A stretch of 64,000 nt of DNA from the NCBI RefSeq assembly GCF_016904885.1, contig NZ_JADWYI010000001.1, forward strand, positions 1,116,001 through 1,180,000, in the 5' to 3' direction. The DNA is from Archangium primigenium. Its GTDB lineage: Bacteria > Myxococcota > Myxococcia > Myxococcales > Myxococcaceae. Each line of letters starts with the position of its first letter. Positions within the stretch are counted from its first letter, which is position 1. Below the pieces are notes generated by a model. That model was not told the origin of the DNA and did not search any database. It saw only the letters and a program-made list of their open reading frames with translations. Made by a program: the position numbers and the translations under genes. Positions 7,980 to 16,337 of the stretch are shown here, piece after piece.

Positions 7980-9461
7980 TCAGAACCGTCCGGACAGCGA
8001 GGCCCCCACGCCCTCCGGCCCCGCCAGGACGCCCACCGTCAGGGGCTCGGGCGTGGGCGCGGCCAGGGACAACACCGCCCCCGTGGCGAGCGCCACCCCC
8101 GAGCCGACGAGCAGCCCCGTGAGCCACTGGCCCTTGGTCTCCAACTGGCGCACGAGCGCCCGGCCCTCCACGTCCCCGGCCTCGACCCGGCCCTGGGCAT
8201 TGAGGTGGCCGCGCTGGAGTTGGCGCCAGTCCGCCTCGGCCGACAGCCGCACCACGCCCGCGCCCGCGAGCGCCGCCACGCCCGTGCCCAGCGCCACGTA
8301 GGACGCCACGCGCGCGCCGGACACGCCCGGGGCGGCCTTCACCTCCAGGGGCGAGGGCGGACGGGCCTCGGCCGTCTTCTCCCAGGGCGGCTGGAGATCC
8401 GGCCGGGCGACGACGAGGCTGGGCTGGGTCTTGCCCGTGGTGATGAAGTCCACGAGCGCGCCGAGCGCCTCCGCGGGTGCCTCCAGCCCCTGGGTCTTGA
8501 AGCCCCCCTCGCGCAGCTTCTGGCCCCCCTCCACGTTCATCACCGTGGCGGCGAGCCACTTGGGTCCACTGCTGGCGCCCTCCAGCCGCACCACGATGAC
8601 CTCCTCGGCGCCCAGCGTGCCGCCCAGGCGCACCGCGTGCGACAGGCCCCGCTCGCCCTCTCCGGCCGTGGCGATGCAGGGCAGGGGCTCGGCGGAGAAG
8701 GCGCCCTCGTGCGCCAGGTCCACCAGCAGGGGCAACTCCTCGCCCTGGGCCACGAGCTGGCGCGGGAAGCTGCGCGCCCCGTCCTTCTGGAGCGTGAGCG
8801 AGTAGGTGCCCGGCGGCACCTCCAGCACGAGCGGCGTGGGGCCCACGCTCCGCCCGTCCAGGAAGACCTCCGAGGCGGGCAGGGTGCTCTGCACCGACAG
8901 CCGTACCTTGGGCGCGCGCGCCAGCTCCTTGCGCAGCTTCTCGAAGGCCTGCCGCGTGGACGGCGTGTAGTAGTCGGGATCCAACGGGTGCAGGGGGTCC
9001 AGGCTCAGCACGTGGCGGAAGGCGTCGTCGCTCTCCTTCACCCGCCCGAGCGAGCGCAGCGTCATGCCCTGCAACAGCCAGGCATCCACCGCGAGCCGCC
9101 ACCGGGCCTCGCCCCCGGGCAGCCGCGCCACCTGACGCAGCACGTCGTCGAGCGTCAGCGCGCTCCGGGTGTACTGCGCCTCGTAGAACTGGCCCTGGGC
9201 GGCCTCGAACCGTCGCCGGATGTCCTCCAGGCTCCCCGTGGGCTGCGGCAGGAGCCGCGCGGTGACCTCCGCCGCCGTCAGCACCTCCTGGCCCGGCCGG
9301 GCGGCCAGCGCCTGCGCGAGGGCCTGGGTCTGACTGCTCAGGGTCGCGTCCTTGCAATCGCCACTGGCGAACACGGCGCGGCGCGGCGCGGCCAACGCCG
9401 TGCCCCCCAGGAGGAAGGCGAGGGCCCACACCATCGAAGACGACAGGGAAGAAAAGGTCAT
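7980..9461 (-). CDS. PEGA-domain envelope protein
   Basis: 493 aa from the ATG at 9459-9461 (MTFSSLSSSMVWALAFLLGG). That start gives a normal signal peptide ending in TALAAP; a longer in-frame reading to 9524 would bury it. A PEGA motif lies near residues 200-250 (VFLDGRSVGPTPLVLEVPPG). Two hydrophobic stretches near the C-terminus (ALGTGVAALAGAGVV and LTGLLVGSGVALATGAVL) suggest inner-membrane anchoring. The N-terminal half resembles the TPR-like/peptidoglycan-associated proteins common in myxobacteria. The function is unknown. Confidence 0.8.
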   Translation of the reverse strand: MTFSSLSSSMVWALAFLLGGTALAAPRRAVFASGDCKDATLSSQTQALAQALAARPGQEVLTAAEVTARLLPQPTGSLEDIRRRFEAAQGQFYEAQYTRSALTLDDVLRQVARLPGGEARWRLAVDAWLLQGMTLRSLGRVKESDDAFRHVLSLDPLHPLDPDYYTPSTRQAFEKLRKELARAPKVRLSVQSTLPASEVFLDGRSVGPTPLVLEVPPGTYSLTLQKDGARSFPRQLVAQGEELPLLVDLAHEGAFSAEPLPCIATAGEGERGLSHAVRLGGTLGAEEVIVVRLEGASSGPKWLAATVMNVEGGQKLREGGFKTQGLEAPAEALGALVDFITTGKTQPSLVVARPDLQPPWEKTAEARPPSPLEVKAAPGVSGARVASYVALGTGVAALAGAGVVRLSAEADWRQLQRGHLNAQGRVEAGDVEGRALVRQLETKGQWLTGLLVGSGVALATGAVLSLAAPTPEPLTVGVLAGPEGVGASLSGRF

Positions 9462-9750
9462 GGTGACGGGCCGGAATGCAGGGGGTGTTCCCACCGCCCA
9501 TAACACCCACCGGGCGGGACCCAAACGCCGTCATTCCAAGACCTTGGGCGGGTCCGGCGCACCCTACCCGCCACGGTGTCCCCCCGACGGGCGTCTCATT
9601 CCTGGACGGCGCCATCCCGTCTGCCCGGCGAGGAGGCCCTGGCCGTCGGGTCACGGGGGCGCGGCGCATCCCCATCTTCCTGGAGGAGGGGAGGGTGGGA
9701 CTCGGCCTCCATGACACAGCCATGACATGGAACGAGAAGAGTGGGACGTC

Positions 9751-10755
9751 ATGAACCTCGCCGTGATGGTCAACCTGCATGCGCGCCGTGGCTCCGAGCG
9801 GGTCGGGGCCCTGGTCCAGCGCCTGTTTCCCCGGGCGCGGCTGGCCCTCACCCACTCGCTGGAAGAGGCCCGGACGTGGATCGACCAGCAGTTGCGCCCC
9901 AACCCCCCCACGCTGCTCCTGGCGGGCGGCGGGGATGGCACCATCACGGGCCTCATCAACGCCATGCGCGAGCAGGGGCTGGCGCTGCCGGCCATCGGGG
10001 TGCTGCCGCTGGGCACGGGCAACGCGTGGGCGCGCGTCACCGGGGCGCCCAAGCCGTCGGTGGCGCTGCGCCGGCTCGCCGCGCTGGGCGGGGCCCCGCC
10101 GCCCCTGCGGCCCTTCTCGCTCGTGAGCCTGGACGGACGGCTGGCCCCGTTCGCGGGCACGGGCTGGGACTCCGAGGTGTTGCAGGACTTCAAGGACCAG
10201 CTGTCGAAGTTTCCCCCCGGCCCCCTGCGCCAGGCGAACGCGGGCCTGCGCGGCTACATGGGCGCCCTGTTCTCGCGCACCATTCCCCGGCACCTGTTCG
10301 GCGACTCGGACCTGCGGGTGAAGGTGTACAACCTGGGGGCGCCCGCGCTCACCGTGGACCTGCGTGGCAACGTGGTGCCCCTGCCCCGAGGCGAGACCGG
10401 CGCGCTGCTCTATGACGGCCCGGTGGGCATCGCCGGGGCGGCCACCACGCCCGAGTTCGGCTTCGGCTTCAAGGCCTTCCCCTTCGCCCAGGCCGCGCCC
10501 CACCGCCTGTCCGTGCGCGTGTACGGCGCGAGCGTGTCGGAAGCCACGCGCAACATGTTCAAGCTGTGGCGCGGCGAGCACCCCCTGCCCAACATGCACG
10601 ACTACTTCGTCGAGCGGCTGCGCATGGACTTCAACCGCGAGGTGCCCTTCCAGATGGGGGGCGACATCATGGGCATGCGCCGCTCGCTGGAGTTCTCCCT
10701 GGCCGAGGAGTCGGTGCGGCTGGTGGACTGGCGGAGGCTCGGCCGGGCGGAGTGA
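9751..10755 (+). CDS. Diacylglycerol/sphingosine kinase-like lipid kinase
   Basis: 334 aa. It contains the DAGK catalytic domain (residues about 1-130): [18 protein letters not shown] is the GGDGT nucleotide-binding loop, and [12 protein letters not shown] is the second conserved motif. The C-terminal beta-sandwich half is typical of YegS/DgkB-type kinases. It phosphorylates a lipid head group at the membrane surface; the substrate is unknown. ATG 9751 was chosen because the domain starts with [11 protein letters not shown], and GAAGAGTGGG precedes it. An alternative ATG at 9727 would add eight charged residues. Confidence 0.88.
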   Translation: MNLAVMVNLHARRGSERVGALVQRLFPRARLALTHSLEEARTWIDQQLRPNPPTLLLAGGGDGTITGLINAMREQGLALPAIGVLPLGTGNAWARVTGAPKPSVALRRLAALGGAPPPLRPFSLVSLDGRLAPFAGTGWDSEVLQDFKDQLSKFPPGPLRQANAGLRGYMGALFSRTIPRHLFGDSDLRVKVYNLGAPALTVDLRGNVVPLPRGETGALLYDGPVGIAGAATTPEFGFGFKAFPFAQAAPHRLSVRVYGASVSEATRNMFKLWRGEHPLPNMHDYFVERLRMDFNREVPFQMGGDIMGMRRSLEFSLAEESVRLVDWRRLGRAE

Positions 10756-10775
10756 TTCGCCGCTGGCGCGAGGGG

Positions 10776-10790
10776 GTGTCCCCGGGACAC
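10776..10790. promoter_or_regulatory. GTGT-N7-ACAC dyad upstream of nrtR-like gene
   Basis: A 15-bp near-perfect palindrome, GTGTCCCCGGGACAC, 41 bases before the Nudix regulator start. It has the same GTGT-N7-ACAC geometry as the two extended sites at 11538 and 14289, but only one dyad. The likely role is autoregulation of the regulator gene, inferred from the match. Confidence 0.5.
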
Positions 10791-10831
10791 GATGGGCGGA
10801 CGCCCCCTCCCCCGAAAGGCGAAGCCCGCGC

Positions 10832-11521
10832 ATGAGCCATACCTACGAATACCCGCGTCCCGCGTTGACGGTGGACTGCGTGGTGTTCGGCCTGGACGAC
10901 GAAGCCCTCAAGGTGCTGCTCATCCGCCGGGGCGTGGAGCCCTTCCAGGGCCGCTGGGCGCTGCCGGGTGGTTTCGTGCGCATGGACGAGTCCCTGGAGG
11001 ACGCCGCGCGCCGCGAGCTCCACGAGGAGGCGGGTATCCGGCCGGGCCTGCTCGAGCAGCTCTACACCTTCGGCGCGCCGGAGCGCGATCCGCGCGGCCG
11101 GGTGGTGAGCGTGGCCTACTTCGCGCTGGTGAAGCTGTCGGACCACCGCGTCCACGCCGCCACCGACGCGCGCGAGGCCGATTGGTTCCCCGTGCAGAAG
11201 ACGCCCAAGCTGGCCTTCGACCACGCGGAGATCCTCGACACCGCGCTCGCGCGGCTCAAGGGCAAGGTGCGCTACCAGCCGGTGGGCTTCGAGCTGTTGC
11301 CGCCCAAGTTCACCCTCACCCAGCTGCAGCGCCTGTACGAGACCATCCTCGAGCGCGCGCTGGACAAGCGCAACTTCCGCAAGAAGCTGCTCGCCATGGA
11401 CCTCTTGGAGGAACTCGACGAGGTGGAGCAGGGCGTGTCCCACCGCGCCGCGCGCCTCTACCGCTTCGACCACAAGAAGTACAAGCAGCTGGAGAAGGCG
11501 GGCTTCAACTTCGAGTTGTGA
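10832..11521 (+). CDS. nrtR: NrtR-type Nudix/winged-helix transcriptional regulator
   Basis: 229 aa. Residues about 8-140 are a Nudix domain with a complete Nudix box at G47-I69 (G-x5-E-x7-RE-x2-EE-x-GI). The C-terminal part (about 150-229: [28 protein letters not shown]...LYRFDHKKY) is the winged-helix region of NrtR regulators. NrtR proteins bind ADP-ribose and repress NAD-metabolism genes. Many have a decayed Nudix box; here it looks intact, so hydrolase activity is possible. It sits directly upstream of a phosphatase-kinase operon and a nicotinamidase-vWA operon, whose promoters share a dyad with its own upstream region. I infer that it controls all three. Confidence 0.85.
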   Translation: MSHTYEYPRPALTVDCVVFGLDDEALKVLLIRRGVEPFQGRWALPGGFVRMDESLEDAARRELHEEAGIRPGLLEQLYTFGAPERDPRGRVVSVAYFALVKLSDHRVHAATDAREADWFPVQKTPKLAFDHAEILDTALARLKGKVRYQPVGFELLPPKFTLTQLQRLYETILERALDKRNFRKKLLAMDLLEELDEVEQGVSHRAARLYRFDHKKYKQLEKAGFNFEL

Positions 11522-11529
11522 GCCCCGCG

Positions 11530-11574
11530 TTGACATGGTGTTGAAGTGACACTAAGTTGGTGTCCGTGGAACAC
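11530..11574 (+). promoter_or_regulatory. Promoter with four-half-site operator (PP2C-kinase operon)
   Basis: A -35 box TTGACA (11530-11535), a 17-base spacer and a -10 TAAGTT (11553-11558). Over it lies GTGT-N7-ACAC-N7-GTGT-N7-ACAC from 11538 to 11574: four half-sites alternating in orientation at an exact 11-bp period, so all face one side of the helix. The central dyad GACACTAAGTTGGTGTC covers the -10 box, as expected for a repressor that blocks polymerase. The first half-site lies 8 bases from the start of the -35 box, as at 14281. Confidence 0.75.
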
Positions 11575-11607
11575 GGATGCCCGGTGTCCTTCCGGGCGAG
11601 GAGCGCC

Positions 11608-12384
11608 ATGTCCTCGTTGCCCTTCGAGTCCGCCGCCGCCACCGTCCTGGGTCGGGAGCACGCCCGGGTGGGGCGCAACAGCCAGGATGCCTTCCATACC
11701 CGCGCGAGCGCGCATGGCCTCGTGGCCGTGGTGACGGACGGGTGTGGCAGCGGGGCCGCGAGCGAGGTGGGCGCGCGGCTGGGCGCGTGGCGCGCGGTGG
11801 ACACGGCGCTCACGCTGCTCGCCGAGGGCGTGGGCCCGGACGCGCCTGGCTTCCTCTCGCGCCTGGAGGCGGACCTGGTGGGCTTCCTCAAGGGGCTCGC
11901 GGGGCAGCTCGGTCCCGAGGCCGTGGGCGAGGCGCTGCTCTTCACCCTGGTGGGGGCCGTCTGCACGCCGTCGTGCGTCCTCGTGTTCGCCGCGGGAGAC
12001 GGGCTCTGGGCGCTCAACGGCGAGGTCCACCGGCTCGGGCCCTTTCCCGGCAATGCGCCGCCCTACCTCGGTTATGGCGTGCTGCGGCCGGGCCTCGTGG
12101 GCTTGAAGCCCCTGGCCCTGCGGCCCACGGAGGCGGTGGAGTCCCTGCTGCTCGGCACGGACGGGGCGGTGGACCTGCTGGACGAGCCCGGGGGACCCCT
12201 TTCCCGGTTCTGGCGCGAGGACCGGTACTTCGCCAATCCGGACGCGCTGCGGCGCCACCTGGCGCTGCTCAACCGCGAGACCGTGCGCGCGGATTTCCCG
12301 GGTCGGCGGCTCGTGCGTGAGACCGGACGGCTCGGGGATGACACCACGCTCGTCGTCCTGCGCCGTGTCCCGGGGCGGGCCTGA
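11608..12384 (+). CDS. PP2C-family protein phosphatase (YegK/TerY-P triad type)
   Basis: 258 aa. ATG 11608 (MSSLPFESAAATVLGRE) follows CGAGGAG. A longer reading from 11557 would start inside the -10 region and so cannot be translated from this promoter. PP2C metal-binding motifs: NSQDAF (D27), VVTDGCGSG (D44-G45), GTDGAVDL (D185) and GDDTTLVVL (D244-D245). It removes phosphate from Ser/Thr in the cytoplasm. The kinase starts four bases after its stop, so the two are one translational unit with opposing activities, as in the E. coli yegI/yegK and TerY-phosphatase-kinase sets. Confidence 0.88.
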   Translation: MSSLPFESAAATVLGREHARVGRNSQDAFHTRASAHGLVAVVTDGCGSGAASEVGARLGAWRAVDTALTLLAEGVGPDAPGFLSRLEADLVGFLKGLAGQLGPEAVGEALLFTLVGAVCTPSCVLVFAAGDGLWALNGEVHRLGPFPGNAPPYLGYGVLRPGLVGLKPLALRPTEAVESLLLGTDGAVDLLDEPGGPLSRFWREDRYFANPDALRRHLALLNRETVRADFPGRRLVRETGRLGDDTTLVVLRRVPGRA

Positions 12385-12388
12385 CCTC

Positions 12389-14236
12389 ATGGACGTCTAT
12401 CTCGAGGGCAAGCGGCTGCGGCTCAACCCCTCCAAGGCCCTGGGCAAGGGCGGCGAGGCGGATGTCTTCGATCTGGGCGATGGGCGTGTGCTCAAGCTCT
12501 TCAAGCCCCCCGAGCACCCGGACCATGGCGCGCTCGTGGCGGAGCAGGACGCCGCGCGGGCCCGGCTCGTCGAGCACCAGCGCAAGCTGCCCGCGTTCCC
12601 CAAGCACCTGCCGCCGCGCGTGGTGTCGCCCCAGGCGCTCGCGACGGACAAGGGAGGGGGCAAGGTGGTGGGCTATGCCATGCGCAAGCTCGACGCGGCC
12701 GAGCCCCTGCGCCGCTTCGGCGAGCCGTCCTTCCGCCGCGCGGGCGTGCCGTCCTCGCGGGTCGTCACGCTCTTCCAGGACCTGCACCGCACGCTCGGCG
12801 CGCTCCACGGGAGCGGCGTGGTGGTGGGGGACTTCAACGACTTGAACGTGCTCGTCATCGGGGACGAGGCCTGGCTCATCGACGCGGACAGCTTCCAGTT
12901 CGGGCCCTACCTGGCCTCCGTCTTCACCGAGCGTTTCCTGGATCCCCTGCGGCTGGGGAGCGCCGGGGCCCTGGTGCCCGCGCGGCCCGCGTCCATGGAC
13001 AGTGACTGGTATGCCTTCGGGGTGGCGCTGATGCAGAGCCTCGTGTGCGTGGGGCCCTATGGCGGCGTCCTGCCCAAGGTGACGCCCACCGAGCGCGTGC
13101 TGCGGCGGCTCACGGTGTTCCACCCGGACGTGCGCTACCCGAAGCCCGCCACGCCGCTCGGGGTCCTCCCGGATGACTTGTTGCACGGCCTGCACCGGGT
13201 CTTCGTGGAGGATGCCCGGGGGCCCTTTCCGTGGCCGCTGCTCGAGTCCCTGCGCTTCCACGTCTGCGCGTCGTGCGGCGTGGAGCACGCGCGGGCCACG
13301 TGTCCCACCTGCCGGCCGAGCGCGGTGCACACGCCCACGCCCGTCACCACCGTGCGCGGACAGGTGGTGGCCACGCGCCTGTTCTCCACCGAGGGCGTCG
13401 TGGTGCACGCGAGCGTCGAGGAGGGCGTGCTCCGGTGGCTCGTCCACGAGCGCGGGGCCTGGCGGCGCGAGGACGGCGCGGTCGTGCTCCAGGGGCCGCT
13501 CCAGGCCTCGCTGACGTGGGCGATCCACGGGGCGTCCACGCTGGTGGGGCAGGGGCCGGAGTTCACGGTGCTCGCGCCGGGACGGCGCCCCGAGCGGCTG
13601 GGGGTGGATGCGCCCGAGGGACGACCGGCCTTCGCGGCCAACGCGCGTCACCGCTACTGGGCCCACGCGGGCGTGCTGTGGCGGGACGGGACCTACGGGC
13701 CCGAGCGCCTGGGGGACGTGCTCGAGGGGCAGACGCGGCTCTTCGTGGGGCCGCGCTTCGGGCTGGGCTTCCACCGGGCGGGGGCGCTCAGGGACGCCTT
13801 CGTCTTCGACGCCGAGCGGCCGGGCCTCAAGGATGGGCTCAAGCTGCCATGGCCCTCGGGGCGGCTGGTGGACGCGGAGGCCGTCTTCGAGGGCGCGCTG
13901 TGCTGGCTGCTGCTCGCGGAGGAGACGGCGGGCAGGACGGTGCACCACTGCGTGGTGGTGGGCGCGGACGGAGGCGTGAAGGCGAGCGCCACGGCCCTGG
14001 CGGGAGACGGCTCGTGGCTGGGCACGCTCCGGGGCAAGTGCGCCGCGGGCGAGGCCCTGTTCGCCGCCACGGACACGGGGCTCGTCCGGGTGGCGCTCCA
14101 GCAGGGGCAGCTCGTGCCCGTGCGGGAGTTTCCCGACACCGAGCCCTTCGTCGACGCCGACACCCGGCTGTTGCTCACGACTCAGGGGCTCGTGGCCGTG
14201 GGCCGCCAGGCGGTCACGCTCTTGCGCATGTCCTGA
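12389..14236 (+). CDS. Atypical protein kinase with zinc ribbon (YegI-like)
   Basis: 615 aa. The kinase domain covers residues about 15-285: glycine loop GKGGEADVF (19-27), probable ATP-anchoring Lys36 (VLKLF), catalytic loop VVGDFNDLNVLV (D148, N153; no His before the Asp) and metal site LIDADSF (D165 or D167 in place of DFG). It is followed by a zinc ribbon C293-x2-C296-x8-C305-x2-C308, then about 300 residues of strand-rich sequence with repeated V-x-W/L-x-G turns, possibly a beta-propeller. This layout is that of the kinase member of TerY-P triads. Start ATG 12389 is 4 bases after the phosphatase stop. Its substrate is unknown; the vWA protein at 15444 is a candidate. Confidence 0.85.
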   Translation: MDVYLEGKRLRLNPSKALGKGGEADVFDLGDGRVLKLFKPPEHPDHGALVAEQDAARARLVEHQRKLPAFPKHLPPRVVSPQALATDKGGGKVVGYAMRKLDAAEPLRRFGEPSFRRAGVPSSRVVTLFQDLHRTLGALHGSGVVVGDFNDLNVLVIGDEAWLIDADSFQFGPYLASVFTERFLDPLRLGSAGALVPARPASMDSDWYAFGVALMQSLVCVGPYGGVLPKVTPTERVLRRLTVFHPDVRYPKPATPLGVLPDDLLHGLHRVFVEDARGPFPWPLLESLRFHVCASCGVEHARATCPTCRPSAVHTPTPVTTVRGQVVATRLFSTEGVVVHASVEEGVLRWLVHERGAWRREDGAVVLQGPLQASLTWAIHGASTLVGQGPEFTVLAPGRRPERLGVDAPEGRPAFAANARHRYWAHAGVLWRDGTYGPERLGDVLEGQTRLFVGPRFGLGFHRAGALRDAFVFDAERPGLKDGLKLPWPSGRLVDAEAVFEGALCWLLLAEETAGRTVHHCVVVGADGGVKASATALAGDGSWLGTLRGKCAAGEALFAATDTGLVRVALQQGQLVPVREFPDTEPFVDADTRLLLTTQGLVAVGRQAVTLLRMS

Positions 14237-14280
14237 GGTCTTCCCGGGCCGTGTCCTCCTCGGACAGGGCCTCGTCCGGT

Positions 14281-14325
14281 TTGACAATGTGTAACTTGGA
14301 CACTATGTTGGTGTTGTCGAAACAC
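14281..14325 (+). promoter_or_regulatory. Promoter with four-half-site operator (nicotinamidase-vWA operon)
   Basis: TTGACA (14281-14286), 17-base spacer, TATGTT (14304-14309). The operator GTGT-N7-ACAC-N7-GTGT-N7-ACAC at 14289-14325 has the same register relative to the -35 box as the copy at 11530. The N7 spacers differ between the copies except around the -10 box (TAAGTTG against TATGTTG). The half-sites are therefore conserved while two of the three spacers are not, which is what selection on a protein-binding site should leave. Confidence 0.75.
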
Positions 14326-14343
14326 GAAGCGGAGGTCGCCACG

Positions 14344-15414
14344 ATGAAGACCGTCACGAAGCTCCAGCCGTTGCCGCTGCCGTCGTTCTTCCAGCCCGCG
14401 AACGCGGCGTCGTTCGGGTACGGGCCCGATGCCGGGCGGCTGCACACCGAGGCGGGCGCCTGGCGGGGCGCGCACGGGCTCTCGGCCGCCGCGACGGACC
14501 GCTTCAACCTGCACCTGCTGCTCATCGACGTGCAGAAGGACTTCTGCTTCCCCGAGGGCTCTCTCTACGTGGGAGGCCGCAGCGGCCGGGGCGCCCTCGA
14601 GGACAACCGCCGCATCGCCGAGTTCATCTACAAGAACCTCGGCGCGCTCACGAACATCACCACCACGCTGGACACGCACTTCGCCTACCAGATCTTCTTC
14701 CCCTCGTTCTGGGTGGACCAGGACGACCAGCCCCTCACCGCCCACCGGGAAATCACCCGCGAGCAGCTCGAGCGCGGTCAGGTGCGCCCCAACCCCGCCA
14801 TGGCCAAGTGGCTGTGCGGCGGCAACTACCCCTGGCTGCTCAAGCAGGTGAAGTTCTACTGCGAGGAGCTGGAGCGCGCGGGCAAGTACACGCTCTACCT
14901 GTGGCCGCCGCACTGCCTGCTCGGCGGGGACGGCCACGCGCTCGCTGGCGTGGTGCAGGAGGCGCGGCTCTTCCACTCGTTCGTGCGCGGCGCCCAGTCC
15001 TGGGCCGAGGTGAAGGGCGGCAACCCCTTCACGGAGAACTACTCGGTGCTGCGGCCCGAGGTGCTCACGCGCCATGACGGCCAGCCGCTCGCCCAGCGCA
15101 ACACCCAGTTCCTCAAGACGCTGCTCACCTCGGACGCGGTGGTCATCGCGGGCCAGGCGGCGAGCCACTGCGTGAAGAGCTCCATCGACGACCTGCTCGG
15201 GGAGATCCTCGCCCAGGACGCCGCGCTCGCGCGCAAGGTCTACCTGCTCACCGACTGCATGTCCGCCGTCACCGTGCCCGACGGCAAGGGTGGCTTCCAC
15301 GCGGACTTCACCCCCCAGGCGGACGCCGCGCTCCAGCGCTTCGCCGACGCCGGCATGCACCTGGTGAAGTCCACCGACCCCCTCGCCGCCTGGCCCGACC
15401 TGCACCTCGCCTGA
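14344..15414 (+). CDS. Nicotinamidase-type isochorismatase-superfamily hydrolase
   Basis: 356 aa, start ATG 14344 after GGAGG (14331-14335). Cysteine-hydrolase fold with the full nicotinamidase signature: catalytic Asp62 (LLLIDVQKDF), metal ligands D110-x-H112 (LDTHF) and H190 in WPPHCLLGG, Lys224 (EVKGGNPF) and nucleophile Cys276 (ASHCVKSS). Nicotinamidases turn nicotinamide into nicotinate in NAD recycling. It is longer than PncA (about 200 aa): 55 extra N-terminal residues and an insertion around residues 120-180 (QLERGQVRPNPAMAKW...), so a related amide substrate is possible. It is co-transcribed with the vWA gene 29 bases downstream and probably repressed by the Nudix regulator. Confidence 0.85.
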   Translation: MKTVTKLQPLPLPSFFQPANAASFGYGPDAGRLHTEAGAWRGAHGLSAAATDRFNLHLLLIDVQKDFCFPEGSLYVGGRSGRGALEDNRRIAEFIYKNLGALTNITTTLDTHFAYQIFFPSFWVDQDDQPLTAHREITREQLERGQVRPNPAMAKWLCGGNYPWLLKQVKFYCEELERAGKYTLYLWPPHCLLGGDGHALAGVVQEARLFHSFVRGAQSWAEVKGGNPFTENYSVLRPEVLTRHDGQPLAQRNTQFLKTLLTSDAVVIAGQAASHCVKSSIDDLLGEILAQDAALARKVYLLTDCMSAVTVPDGKGGFHADFTPQADAALQRFADAGMHLVKSTDPLAAWPDLHLA

Positions 15415-15443
15415 CGTCCCGAAGCCCGAAAGGAATGCCCGCC

Positions 15444-16229
15444 ATGAGTTCTCCTCACATCACGCAGCTCCTCGAGGACGCCCACGCCGAAGGGGTCCTC
15501 AGTCCTTCCAGCCTCCAGGCCCTCACCGTGGTGGACCTGGGCGCGCAGATCCAGGCCGGACTCGGCGTGGGAGTGGACGACGTGCAGGCGAGCGAGGTGG
15601 TGCTCGTCACCGTCATGCCCGACGACTCGGGCTCCATCCGCCAGGCCGGGCACGCGCGCACCGTGTGCGAGGGCCACAACCTCGTGCTCGACGCGCTGCT
15701 CGCGAGCCAGCAGAAGGACGGCATCCTGTTCCACACCCGCTACCTCAACGGCACGGTGCTCAACCCCTTCCGGCCCCTGGTGGACGTGGTGCGCATGCAC
15801 GGCAAGAACTACGACCCGGACCAGGGCACGCCCCTCTATGACCAGGCCGTGGTGCTCTTGGGCACGGTTCTCGCCAAGGCGCAGGAATTCACCCGCAACG
15901 GCGTGGCCGCGCGCACCGTCACCCTGCTCATCACCGACGGCGCGGACTGCCACTCGCAGCGCGCCCGGGCCCGCGAGGTGGCCGCGCTGGTGAACGACCT
16001 GCGCCGCGCCGAGGGCCACATCGTCGCCGGCATGGGCATCGATGACGGCACCACGGACTTCCGCCGTGTCTTCCGGGAGATGGGCATCGAGGACAAATGG
16101 ATCCTCACTCCGGGTCAGAGTGCCCAGGAGATTCGCGCGGCCTTCCAGGTTTTCAGTCAATCAGCGGTTCGCGTGAGTCAGGGCGCCGCCACGTTCAACG
16201 CCTGCTCGCTTGGCGGCTTTGGGGCGTGA
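15444..16229 (+). CDS. TerY/YegL-like von Willebrand factor A protein
   Basis: 261 aa. ATG 15444 was chosen over ATG 15435 because AAGGA (15430-15434) is correctly spaced only for the former. The vWA domain fills residues about 50-230 with a full MIDAS site: D60-x-S62-x-S64 (DDSGS), T129 (GTPLYD) and D165 (ITDGAD). TerY/YegL proteins are cytoplasmic metal-dependent binding proteins found with a PP2C phosphatase and a kinase; both are present just upstream. This supplies the third member of the triad, split from the other two by the nicotinamidase gene and its promoter. Confidence 0.85.
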   Translation: MSSPHITQLLEDAHAEGVLSPSSLQALTVVDLGAQIQAGLGVGVDDVQASEVVLVTVMPDDSGSIRQAGHARTVCEGHNLVLDALLASQQKDGILFHTRYLNGTVLNPFRPLVDVVRMHGKNYDPDQGTPLYDQAVVLLGTVLAKAQEFTRNGVAARTVTLLITDGADCHSQRARAREVAALVNDLRRAEGHIVAGMGIDDGTTDFRRVFREMGIEDKWILTPGQSAQEIRAAFQVFSQSAVRVSQGAATFNACSLGGFGA

Positions 16230-16337
16230 CACAGCGAGCCCGGGTCTTTCTTCGCATTCAGTGACTCACCTGATGGCCGGGATGTCGGTAGCATGCGCGC
16301 CCTTCCCGGCCTGTCTGGCCACAGCACTGGAACCAGC

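Noticed and set aside
7960-10833. A 957-codon minus-strand frame
   Set aside because: It is antisense to the lipid kinase and out of frame with the PEGA gene; composition is low-complexity Gly/Arg/Ala.
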